This document shows, in pieces, positions 37,569 to 45,466 of a DNA stretch of 64,000 bases (position 1 is the stretch's first letter; every line of letters begins with the position of its first letter). Source of the stretch: Phragmitibacter flavus (GTDB lineage: Bacteria; Verrucomicrobiota; Verrucomicrobiia; Verrucomicrobiales; Verrucomicrobiaceae); contig NZ_VAUV01000001.1 of NCBI RefSeq assembly GCF_005780165.1, positions 1 to 64,000 on the forward strand. Direction: 5' to 3'. A model generated the notes under the pieces. It saw only the letters and a program-made list of their open reading frames with translations, ran no database searches and had not been told where the DNA came from. A program made the position numbers and the translations under genes.

Positions 37569-38504
37569 ATGGCCGCACGCAAGTCCACCATTGAAGTCGA
37601 GAACAGGACCCTCGAAGTCTCCAATCTCGACAAAATCTATTATCCCAAGACCAAGTTCACCAAGGGGCAGATGATCGACTATTATGTGAAGATCGCGCCG
37701 GTGCTTCTTCCTCATTTAAAGTCGCGAGCCATCACTTTGAAGCGATATCCCGATGGAGTGGAAGGCGAATTTTTCTATGAAAAGCAGTGCCCCTCGCACG
37801 CTCCCAAATGGATCAAAACCACCAAGGTCAAAAAATCCGACGGCGAAGTCATCAATTACTGTGTGATTAACGATCTTCCTTCTCTAGTGTGGGCCGCCAA
37901 CATCGGCAACCTCGAGCTGCATCCTTTTACGCATCGGACCACCGCACCCAAACGGCCAACGGCGTTGGTGTTTGATTTGGACCCCGGTCCTCCTGCCGAC
38001 ATCATTCAATGTGGTGAAGTGGCCGTTTTGATTCGCGACTTCTTCCTCGCGCTGGACCTCAAAAGCTTGGTGAAAACTTCCGGATCAAAGGGCTTGCAAC
38101 TGGTGGTCCCACTGAACACCCCAACGAGTTATGAGAAGACCAAAGCTTTCGCGCACGCTCTGGCAGATACCTTGTCAAAACGCTTTCCTGACAAGATCGT
38201 TTCCCTCATGAAGAAAAGTCTTCGCAACGGTAAAGTGTTCATCGACTGGAGCCAGAACGACGATAAAAAAACCACGGTCTGCGTTTATTCCCTGCGCGCC
38301 AAAGGTCATCCTTCGGTCTCTGCTCCCATCACCTGGAACGAACTTGAAAAAGCTATCAAGTCTGGCACCTCCAAGCTTCTATCTTTCAGTCCCGATCAAA
38401 CATTAAAACGAAGCGCCAAGGATGGAGATCTTTTTGAAGAAGTGCTCACCTTAAAGCAAACCCTTCCCAATCTCCATTCCTTGGCGCGAACGGCTTCGAA
38501 TTAA
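37569..38504 (+). CDS. LigD polymerase/primase domain as a separate protein
   Basis: The 311-residue protein is the archaeo-eukaryotic primase-like polymerase of LigD. Marks are VSNLDKIYYPKTKFTKGQMI, ITLKRYPDGVEGEFFYEKQC, VFDLDPGPPADI with the metal-binding aspartates, KTSGSKGLQLVVPL, and VFIDWSQNDDKKTTVCVYSL with the third aspartate. It adds nucleotides at joined ends. It completes the Ku-LigD set in three genes. It converges on the DUF892 gene, six bases away. Confidence 0.94.
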   Translation: MAARKSTIEVENRTLEVSNLDKIYYPKTKFTKGQMIDYYVKIAPVLLPHLKSRAITLKRYPDGVEGEFFYEKQCPSHAPKWIKTTKVKKSDGEVINYCVINDLPSLVWAANIGNLELHPFTHRTTAPKRPTALVFDLDPGPPADIIQCGEVAVLIRDFFLALDLKSLVKTSGSKGLQLVVPLNTPTSYEKTKAFAHALADTLSKRFPDKIVSLMKKSLRNGKVFIDWSQNDDKKTTVCVYSLRAKGHPSVSAPITWNELEKAIKSGTSKLLSFSPDQTLKRSAKDGDLFEEVLTLKQTLPNLHSLARTASN

Positions 38505-38510
38505 GTTAGC

Positions 38511-39011
38511 TTAGGCAACCTCAGCGGCTTCAAGATTTACCACGGTCTCTGCAAGCTCCGTCAGCTTTTTGTCGGTTGCCCCCTCTTCATCGAGTGTCAT
38601 CTGAAGTAGCTTCTCAGCATCTGTCTCTCCCAGTTGCCTGGCAAAGGTGCGGGCTGTTCCATAGGCAGCGATCTCATAGTGCTCGACGCGTTGCGCAGCC
38701 CCGATCAGCATGGCATCCATGATCTCTGGTGGGGCTTCCGCCTCCATCAACTCTGAGCCTTCCGCGATCAACCCTTCCATGGCTTTGCATTTTTCCACCC
38801 GGGAAAAGGTTTCGTCCAGGGACGTAAGAATTTTCTCCAGACGAGCGGCATGTTCCTGGGTCTCGGCAAGATGTTCCTTAAAACCCGCCACGAGTTTTTC
38901 GTTGTGGCTGGCTTTGGCCATTTTGGGCAGTGCTTTGATCAATTGTCTCTCCGCACTGAGCAGATCTTTCAGTTCGTGCACGAAGGCATCGTTCATGGTT
39001 TCAATTTTCAT
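38511..39011 (-). CDS. DUF892/YciE-YciF ferritin-like protein
   Basis: The 166-residue four-helix protein begins MKIETMNDAFVHELKDLLSA and has the DUF892 metal-site-type motifs: ERQLIKALPKMA, HLAETQEHAARLEKI, RVEHYEIAAYGTARTFARQL and DEEGATDKKLTELA. Members are linked to osmotic or oxidative stress and may bind iron. ATG 39011 was preferred over 39035 as it matches the family start. It may serve stress survival together with the neighbouring trehalose and end-joining genes, which is inference. Confidence 0.9.
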   Translation of the reverse strand: MKIETMNDAFVHELKDLLSAERQLIKALPKMAKASHNEKLVAGFKEHLAETQEHAARLEKILTSLDETFSRVEKCKAMEGLIAEGSELMEAEAPPEIMDAMLIGAAQRVEHYEIAAYGTARTFARQLGETDAEKLLQMTLDEEGATDKKLTELAETVVNLEAAEVA

Positions 39012-39218
39012 AGTCTTGATGGATCGCCATTCCATCCAGCCATGGACTCTGATCGTTTACCCCCCGAGTGCACCGTCGGGGCCGCGCCTGAGAGAAGCTT
39101 GGAATGCTTTTAGAAACTTTGAATAAAGCCCCGGCCCCTCTCATCGAAGCTCATGAACCGCCGCTGTGATGAGCAACCAGCCGGAACGAAATTTAACCGG
39201 CTCAACAGAAAATCTAAC

Positions 39219-39524
39219 ATGAAAACCAACCCCAACCTCAAATCATCCGTGCGCAAATGGTTCATCCCTTTGTTTGCCATCATTGCCGCCGTCACTTTCT
39301 CAAGCAGTGCTGAAGCCAGGGATCGGCATGATCACGACCGCGATCATGATCATGGCCGCGGCAATAAAGACCGTCGCGAACATCGTCACGGTCACGGACA
39401 TGACCGCGATCACGGCCATCATCACCATGTGCAAACCCGCTCCTGCGACAGCCATCGCCATCACCACGCTCATATCTGGGAAGGCCGCCATCACCAGATG
39501 TATCGCTGCCAAGGCCACGATTAA
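39219..39524 (+). CDS. exported histidine-rich small protein
   Basis: The 101-residue product has a signal peptide (about 1-33, ending SSAEA). The mature part is dominated by His, Asp and Arg in HDHDRD-type runs and contains two cysteines (SCDSH, RCQGHD). This composition suits binding of nickel, zinc or copper in the periplasm, which is inference. The frame is open upstream of 39219, but that ATG gives the signal peptide. A strong terminator follows at 39557. Confidence 0.72.
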   Translation: MKTNPNLKSSVRKWFIPLFAIIAAVTFSSSAEARDRHDHDRDHDHGRGNKDRREHRHGHGHDRDHGHHHHVQTRSCDSHRHHHAHIWEGRHHQMYRCQGHD

Positions 39525-39556
39525 GCCGATTGCCACCAGATTTTCCAGTCCATCAA

Positions 39557-39590
39557 CCACTGCCCACTTCGGGCAGTGGTTTTTCGTTTT
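39557..39590 (+). terminator. rho-independent terminator
   Basis: The nine-pair stem CCACTGCCC / GGGCAGTGG closes a five-base loop and is followed by TTTTTCGTTTT. It ends the His-rich protein transcript before the ammonium transporter. Confidence 0.85.
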
Positions 39591-39725
39591 GCAAGCCGCT
39601 TCCATTGATGGTCCATGCAACTTGAGTTGTATGGCACGCAACCTGCTGGAGGTGCCCTTGATTCATCGACTCAAACAAAAACGCGCTTCCTGCAATCAAC
39701 CACAACCTCAGGAGACCAACTATCC

Positions 39726-41135
39726 ATGGAAGAAGATGCTGTTAAATTTTTGGGCACTTTCGTGTCTGAATCCTTTTATTACTGGGCCAGTGTAATCATG
39801 CTCATGATTCACGTTGGCTTCCTCGCCTACGAAGGAGGCGTTGCACGAACGAAAAACGTGCTCGCCACCATGACCAAAAACCTGCTCACCCTCTGCAGTG
39901 TGGGCATCTCGTTCTTCCTCTTTGGCTGGTGGGTCTACAATGCCTTTCCCCTGTTCCCATTCGGTCCGCTTCTCGGACCGTGGACGGATGCCGAAAGCCT
40001 TTCTGACTCAGGCAAAGCCGCCATGGGACTCGTCGAAGCCTCCTATCCATGGTCACCCGCCGTTGGTCCCAATCCCGGTGACCACCTTACCGGCGTTTTC
40101 GTGTTTGCCTTCGCGCTGTTTGCCATGACCACCGGTTCCATCATGTCAGGAGCCCTTATCGAACGCGCCAAAATGGGCGGCTACCTCATCCTCTCGGTCA
40201 TCCTCGGCTCCGTCTGCTGGGTCATCGGTGGTGCCTGGGGCTGGAACCCCTACGGCTGGTTCTTCACCAAACTCGGCTACCATGACTTCGGTTGCTCGGC
40301 CGTCGTTCACGGCATCGCCGGATTCTTCACCCTTGGCGTGCTCATGGTGCTCGGACCGCGCATCGGAAAATACGTCAACGGCAAACCCGTCGCCATCCTC
40401 CCACACAACCTGCCCCTCACTCTCGTTGGTCTGATGTGCATCTTCGTTGGTTTCTTCGGTTTCCTCGCCGCCTGTGCGATCATGCTTCCCGGCCAGGCTG
40501 GGATCATCACCATCTACGGCACCCCCATGACCCTCTCCTCCATGGGCCTCAACACCCTCCTTGCCCTCGCCGCCGGAATCATCGGAGCCTACATCTCCTC
40601 AAAAGGTGATCCCTTCTTCACCATTTCCGGCGGACTGGCAGGCATCATCACGATCGGCGCCGGCATCGATCTCTATCAGCCCGCGCTCATCATTGTGCTC
40701 GCTTTTGCAGGCGCGTTCCTGATGCCTAAAATCGCCATGTTCATTGAGAAGAAAGGGGTCGATGACGTCGTCGGGGCCGTCGCCGTTCACGGTTTCTGCG
40801 GTTTCATCGGAGCGGTGTTACCCGGCATCTTTGCCGCTGGTTATGTGCAGGGTGAGGGCATCCCTCCAATCAGCTTCGTCGGGCAGCTCACCTGCGCCCT
40901 GGTCTGCTGTGTCATCCTCGGTTTCCTCCCCGGCCTCGGTTCCGCCTACGTGCTGCAAAAATTCGGCCTGCTGCGGGTATCGAAGGAAGAAGAAATCGAG
41001 GGCCTGGATCTCGCCGATTGCGGATACGGAGCCTACCCGGAAGCAGGTGTCAGTGGCATCACCATGAAGCCAGCACCCGATCCAGAAATCGTTGCCACCG
41101 CCCCTGCTACCAAGCTCGCCACGGAATCCGCCTAA
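39726..41135 (+). CDS. amt: ammonium transporter
   Basis: The 469-residue Amt/MEP/Rh protein has about eleven membrane helices. The twin-histidine pore motifs are CSAVVHGIAGFF and AVAVHGFCGFIGA. The Phe-gate and ligand region follows family order (FALFAMTTGSIMSGALIERA, WNPYGWF). The C-terminal tail of about 60 residues is longer than needed and ends with an Ala/Thr-rich stretch. AGGAG ten bases before ATG 39726 settles the start. No GlnK follows; instead a 51-residue membrane protein gene comes next. Confidence 0.94.
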   Translation: MEEDAVKFLGTFVSESFYYWASVIMLMIHVGFLAYEGGVARTKNVLATMTKNLLTLCSVGISFFLFGWWVYNAFPLFPFGPLLGPWTDAESLSDSGKAAMGLVEASYPWSPAVGPNPGDHLTGVFVFAFALFAMTTGSIMSGALIERAKMGGYLILSVILGSVCWVIGGAWGWNPYGWFFTKLGYHDFGCSAVVHGIAGFFTLGVLMVLGPRIGKYVNGKPVAILPHNLPLTLVGLMCIFVGFFGFLAACAIMLPGQAGIITIYGTPMTLSSMGLNTLLALAAGIIGAYISSKGDPFFTISGGLAGIITIGAGIDLYQPALIIVLAFAGAFLMPKIAMFIEKKGVDDVVGAVAVHGFCGFIGAVLPGIFAAGYVQGEGIPPISFVGQLTCALVCCVILGFLPGLGSAYVLQKFGLLRVSKEEEIEGLDLADCGYGAYPEAGVSGITMKPAPDPEIVATAPATKLATESA

Positions 41136-41192
41136 CTAGCTCATCGCAAAATCTCACCCTGTCACTTAGCTAACTTTAAATTCTCAAAACTT

Positions 41193-41348
41193 ATGTCATT
41201 TCCCTTCAAAGACTTCGCCGAGTTCAGCGCCTCAGAAGGCCCCATTTATTCGTTTGCGCACATCCCCTGGGTCACCCCCGTGCTGCTCATCTTGTCCACC
41301 CTCTTGTTCATCTGGTTCATGATCGCCCCGTTCAAGATCAAGCACTGA
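41193..41348 (+). CDS. 51-residue single-span membrane protein beside the ammonium transporter
   Basis: ATG 41193 opens a 51-codon frame. The first 25 residues are polar with aromatic residues (MSFPFKDFAEFSASEGPIYS), then comes one membrane helix (about 27-45, VTPVLLILSTLLFIWFMI) and a basic end, KIKH. It starts 57 bases after the transporter and ends just before a strong terminator, so it is very likely in the same transcript. The one-span shape with a terminator right behind makes it credible as a small accessory subunit; no family is recognised. Confidence 0.68.
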   Translation: MSFPFKDFAEFSASEGPIYSFAHIPWVTPVLLILSTLLFIWFMIAPFKIKH

Positions 41349-41397
41349 ACAAGGTCCGCTCCCCTTCATTCATCAATCATCATCAGTCAGGGTTGTT

Positions 41398-41431
41398 CCC
41401 GTTCCGTCCAAGTGGCGGAACGGGTTTTTTT
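41398..41431 (+). terminator. rho-independent terminator after amt and the small membrane protein
   Basis: The stem CCCGTTCCG / CGGAACGGG has nine pairs around a nine-base loop and is followed by seven T. It separates the rightward amt transcript from the leftward ethanolamine cluster. Confidence 0.88.
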
Positions 41432-41447
41432 GTGCCCGCCCCATCAC

Positions 41448-42674
41448 TTACACACTCTTGTCGATGTCGTAGTAAGTGGAATAAATCGCCGTCACGCTCT
41501 CCACCGCTTCATCGAACGTCATGCGCTCATGCGCCTCCTGATACCTCGCGACCTCCATGCCCGGCACCGGCATCGATGGCCTGCCATCACTGATCCAGTC
41601 CGCCATGAACCTGCCGACGCCTCCCGACCCTGAAACCCCGTGCGCACAGAATCCACACGCCGCCCACAAGCCCTTCTTCTGCGGAAACGGACCCAACAAA
41701 AAATGCCCATCCGGCGTAAACGACTCAATTCCGTTCAACGTCCTCGACCACTTCATCGCCTTATCGCGCAACGCCGGCACCCGCACCTTTCCGTTGGTCA
41801 ACAATGACTCAAAATGCTCGGCATCGAACACCTGCTCCGTCGGTTTCGCCACTCCTGCGCGAATGGATCGCGGATCAAACGCCCGCGGATCACGTTCATA
41901 CCCGCCCAACACCAACTGCCTCCCTTTCTGCCTGAAATACACCAACCCATCCGGGTCGCGCAAGTTCGGCAATGGCCGATCCTCATCCAGCCACGGCAAG
42001 TCTTCCGACCACACCACCTGATGCTGCATCGGCACCACCGGCAAATAAACCCCTGCCAGCTCCGCCAACGGCCACGACCACACCCCCGTTGCCATCACGA
42101 TCACCGGCGCAAACAGCCATTCGTCGTCATCACCCACCCTCACCGAACCTTCACCAAACGCCGTCACCCGACTCTGCGCCCGAAACTCCACTCCCGCTTC
42201 CAGCGCGCGTGTCCGAATCGCCAACGTCAACGCCACCGCATCCGCCGAGCCATCCTCTGGAACCCACAGTGCCCCCTGCACCGACTCCGCATCGAAATAC
42301 GGAAACTTCTCCAGCGCCTGTTCCGTGCTCAACAACTCACACGCCAATCCCGCCTCATCCGCTTGCGCCTTCTGCTTCAAAATCTCCCGCCACCTCGCTT
42401 CACTCGCCGCCAGTCGCAAACTCCCCACCGCCTGATAACCCCCATCGCCATGCTCCGCATAAAATGCCACACTCTCACGCAACAACCGCATCAACGCCGG
42501 ATCAGCCCGCAACTGCCCCACCAATCCCGGCGCGTGCGAAGTCGTGCCGCTGCAAATCGCCCCTTGCTCCAGCACCAGCACCCGACCCGCCCCACGCTGC
42601 TTCAAATGAAACGCCGTGCTCGTTCCACAAATTCCGCTGCCGATGATGATGACGTCAAAATGTGAATCATTCAT
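41448..42674 (-). CDS. FAD-dependent oxidoreductase (DAO, sarcosine/dimethylglycine oxidase-like)
   Basis: The 408-residue protein has the Rossmann motif IIGSGICGTSTAFHL with the following acidic residue LVLEQ, the DAO-type second strand SGTTSHAPGLV and a C-terminal FAD contact, CGFCAHGVSGSGGVGRFMAD. It corresponds to the N-terminal oxidase domain of dimethylglycine/sarcosine dehydrogenases without their folate domain. It likely oxidises an N-methylated amine or amino alcohol. Its ATG overlaps the stop of the kinase-like gene by four bases, so the two are coupled. It is the last gene of the leftward ethanolamine cluster. Confidence 0.86.
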   Translation of the reverse strand: MNDSHFDVIIIGSGICGTSTAFHLKQRGAGRVLVLEQGAICSGTTSHAPGLVGQLRADPALMRLLRESVAFYAEHGDGGYQAVGSLRLAASEARWREILKQKAQADEAGLACELLSTEQALEKFPYFDAESVQGALWVPEDGSADAVALTLAIRTRALEAGVEFRAQSRVTAFGEGSVRVGDDDEWLFAPVIVMATGVWSWPLAELAGVYLPVVPMQHQVVWSEDLPWLDEDRPLPNLRDPDGLVYFRQKGRQLVLGGYERDPRAFDPRSIRAGVAKPTEQVFDAEHFESLLTNGKVRVPALRDKAMKWSRTLNGIESFTPDGHFLLGPFPQKKGLWAACGFCAHGVSGSGGVGRFMADWISDGRPSMPVPGMEVARYQEAHERMTFDEAVESVTAIYSTYYDIDKSV

Positions 42675-43591
42675 AAAGTTATCTCTACCTTTTCCAACCA
42701 ACTGTTAAATCGCGCATCTTCCGCATGGTGAAGAAACCGCCGCAAATGTTTGTTCCCATAACCCATAAAATCCTCCTCCAGATCCGAAATCCCCGCCTGC
42801 AAAAAACCCCACATCGACTCCCGCAAATCGGAACACAACCTCATCAAGTGCAGATGCGCGAGGTCGGCTTCCGTTGCCCCTTCTCCGCAATAAAGCTCCA
42901 CCAGCTTCTCACAGGCAGCATCGTCAAACTCCAGATTCACCGCCAGATTCCCCAGATCGAAAAATCGGTCGCCCATCCCCGCATATTCCCAATCCAGCAA
43001 CCACACCCAATCACCTTCCAAACCCCGTAGAAAATTCCCCGGCAACAAATCATTATGACAAGGTGCCAGCCCCATCCTCTCCACCCGCCCAAACAGCGCC
43101 GATTCGATCCTTTGTAAAACCTTCAGCGCCAGCTCCACTTCCTGCGGCAACTCCACACCGGCTCGAACACTTTTCGCCACATAATCCGCCACCACCTCAC
43201 CCGTGATGAACCTTCCCCCCAGCCCCGGCGACTGATGAAAATTCCGCAGCGCCTCCACAATGCACTTCAAAGTTCCCCCCTCCACCGCCGTCTTCGGACA
43301 TAAGGCAATCCCTTCACCAAACTCGCTCACCATCACTTTCACCTCCGGCCACCAAGCCACCACCGGCGCACCAAACCCCAACTCCGCCGCCCGCACCGCC
43401 GACGCATGTTCCACCGCACGATCAATTCCCAACTCCTCCGTCCTCACCCCCGCCTGCCGCGCCACCCAACGCCGCTCCCCATCCACCAAAATCAGATGAT
43501 TTCGATTCGTAATCCCGCCCGCCAATGGCAACGCTTGCAGATCCGCCGCCACCCCAAGGTTCATCCTTTCGCGTATCATTTCGCAAACCAT
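42671..43591 (-). CDS. choline/ethanolamine kinase-like phosphotransferase
   Basis: The 306-residue protein belongs to the APH/choline kinase fold. The catalytic loop is LAPCHNDLLPGNFL and the metal motif is WLLDWEYAGMGDRFFDLGNL, which is close to choline/ethanolamine kinase and LicA. The N-terminal lobe has LAGGITNRNHLI. Beside eutBC, a role in capturing choline or ethanolamine by phosphorylation is plausible but not proven; thiamine or aminoglycoside kinase are alternatives. ATG 43591 was chosen over the upstream codon at 43624 because family-like sequence begins just after it. Confidence 0.82.
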   Translation of the reverse strand: MVCEMIRERMNLGVAADLQALPLAGGITNRNHLILVDGERRWVARQAGVRTEELGIDRAVEHASAVRAAELGFGAPVVAWWPEVKVMVSEFGEGIALCPKTAVEGGTLKCIVEALRNFHQSPGLGGRFITGEVVADYVAKSVRAGVELPQEVELALKVLQRIESALFGRVERMGLAPCHNDLLPGNFLRGLEGDWVWLLDWEYAGMGDRFFDLGNLAVNLEFDDAACEKLVELYCGEGATEADLAHLHLMRLCSDLRESMWGFLQAGISDLEEDFMGYGNKHLRRFLHHAEDARFNSWLEKVEITL

Positions 43592-43696
43592 GACATGACC
43601 ATTTCGCTGCAAAGGCCATGCCAAACAAAACTTTACCTCGTCAAGGTTCCGTCATCGACCCAATTTCGAGCATGGAATTTCTGCCTTGCCCCGGCA

Positions 43697-44635
43697 TTAA
43701 AAGGGCATTCCGCAGCATTTTTTGTATTTTTTCCCGCTGCCACATGGGCACGGATCATTCCGGCCAATCTTGGGTGCTTCGTTGCGAATCGGCTGCGTAA
43801 CGGACTCGAAAGCAGACGGAGCATAGGAAGGGGGCAAGACCGTTTCCTCGTCAAACAAACCAAAATCATTCCCGGCAGAATCCTTCCCAATCTCACGCTT
43901 AGGCTGGAAGTAGGGCCAGCCTTTCAATTCTTCGAGAACATCAATCTCTGCAAAGCGTTGCTCCCGACGATATCCCATCCAGGGATCGCGGCCCTCCATC
44001 GCAATCTCAATGTTGGACAGCCCGGCATAAGTCTCATCGCACAGACCCTCTGCGAACGCCTTGCGAACCTCCGGCAACAGACGAGTCATGCAGAGATCGC
44101 CACACAGATTCGTCAGCTCATTCCAAACATGATTCTCCTCCCGTTCCAGTCCCCCATGAAACAAATCGGCAAAAAATTGCTCCACCGACTCTTTCGACAA
44201 ATGTCCCTGCTGAAGCAGTGCTGTCATGGCACTCAGCGCCACTGCACGGGCAAATTGATCCGCCTCACGATCCTTCACCAACAGCTTGAGCGGCTCCAAA
44301 TCTCCAGAAAAAGTTGCCGCCATTGGCCTCGCGTTGTCGAAGACATCATCCGCAAACAAAAAATCCAAAACCACCTCATCCTTGCGACAAATCGAAACGA
44401 TCAACTCATGCGCCTGCGCCTCACGAAACTCCCCCAAAAGCAGTATCGCAATCCCTGGGCAGATCCAGTCACCTTCCTCCATCATCACGGCAGCGTCTGT
44501 ATCCCAACGCCTTAGCAAACCAAGCAGGTGGGGCGTTATGGTCTCGCGTTGTTCCCGCGCCGCAATGATCGCCTCCAACGGTGGTTCGTGTTCCTTGGCA
44601 GTTCTGAAAGCGTGTAAAATTTCCTCATCGGTCAT
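43697..44635 (-). CDS. DUF1186-like protein with C-terminal SEC-C zinc motif
   Basis: The 312-residue protein is mostly helical, with a DUF1186-type repeat body ([34 protein letters not shown]). It ends with a SEC-C zinc motif, [20 protein letters not shown], as found at the end of SecA, where it binds SecB and ribosomes. The function of stand-alone SEC-C proteins is unclear. It sits between eutC and the kinase on the same strand with gaps of 45 and 105 bases, and need not belong to the pathway. Confidence 0.88.
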   Translation of the reverse strand: MTDEEILHAFRTAKEHEPPLEAIIAAREQRETITPHLLGLLRRWDTDAAVMMEEGDWICPGIAILLLGEFREAQAHELIVSICRKDEVVLDFLFADDVFDNARPMAATFSGDLEPLKLLVKDREADQFARAVALSAMTALLQQGHLSKESVEQFFADLFHGGLEREENHVWNELTNLCGDLCMTRLLPEVRKAFAEGLCDETYAGLSNIEIAMEGRDPWMGYRREQRFAEIDVLEELKGWPYFQPKREIGKDSAGNDFGLFDEETVLPPSYAPSAFESVTQPIRNEAPKIGRNDPCPCGSGKKYKKCCGMPF

Positions 44636-44680
44636 GTGCTAGTCACCATTTGCCGCCGAACACAGAATTCAAGCACAACC

Positions 44681-45466
44681 TCAGCCACCATCCCCCACCG
44701 TGCCCAAAGAGGATGTCTCTTCCCCTCTCTCCAACAACGGCGACTCATCCTTCAACTCCACCCCGCTCAACTTCAGCTCCCGCGAAGCATTCAGCAGATA
44801 ACACAACTTCACCGCTGCCGCCGCCAACGGCAATCCTTCCGGCCGGATGTTGGAAACGCAGTTGCGATCTGCATCCGATCTCCCCACTTTCGGCTCATAA
44901 GTAAAATAAGCCCCCAAACTGTCCGGCGACCCCAGCCCCGGTCTCTCGCCCAATAACATCAAACTCACCTTCGCATTTAGTATCTCCCCGATCTCATCCT
45001 GCACCGCCACCCGTCCATGTTTCACCACACAAATCGGCGCCAGCTTCCACCCATCGCGTCTCAACATCGGCAGCAAAATTTCCAACAACGGCACCGCCTG
45101 TTTCATCACCGCACTGGTCGACAATCCATCTGACAACACCAGCACCAGATCCGCCTCCTCATTCTCCCGCTCCTTCAACAACCTCGCGGAATCCTCATCC
45201 AACCTCCGGCCATAATCCGGCCTGCGCAGATAGATCGCCCGATCCTCCGCCCCGCTTTGCAGTAGCACCACCTCTTCCCCCAACGCTTCCAGTTCCGTCC
45301 CCAACACCTCTGGCTCAAACGGCGTCAACACGGCATCCCGCGCCCGCGCATGCGACAACCGAAAATCCAACAACGGCCCCGTCGGCACACTTCCTCCCAC
45401 GCGACCCAGCGCAATGCGCGCCGCCGTGAACTCTTTCAAATGCGTCCACGCATCCTTCACCGCCAC
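44681..45466 (-). CDS. eutC: ethanolamine ammonia-lyase small subunit
   Basis: The 261-residue protein has the EutC order: FTAARIALGRVGGSVPT, LDFRLSHARARDAV, LVLVLSDGLSTSAV, ICVVKHGRVAVQDEIG, LMLLGERPGLGSPDSLGAYF and DADRNCVSNIRPEGL. With EutB it forms the adenosylcobalamin-dependent lyase that turns ethanolamine into acetaldehyde and ammonia. The most upstream plausible start is GTG 45466, which overlaps the end of eutB by ten bases; a GTG two codons later is also possible. The tail after ELKLSGVELK looks unconserved. Confidence 0.95.
   Translation of the reverse strand: MAVKDAWTHLKEFTAARIALGRVGGSVPTGPLLDFRLSHARARDAVLTPFEPEVLGTELEALGEEVVLLQSGAEDRAIYLRRPDYGRRLDEDSARLLKERENEEADLVLVLSDGLSTSAVMKQAVPLLEILLPMLRRDGWKLAPICVVKHGRVAVQDEIGEILNAKVSLMLLGERPGLGSPDSLGAYFTYEPKVGRSDADRNCVSNIRPEGLPLAAAAVKLCYLLNASRELKLSGVELKDESPLLERGEETSSLGTVGDGG

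Noticed and set aside
41814-42665. Long rightward frame opposite the FAD oxidoreductase
   Set aside because: The product is low-complexity Arg/His/Pro sequence without a fold; the oxidoreductase on the other strand explains the region.
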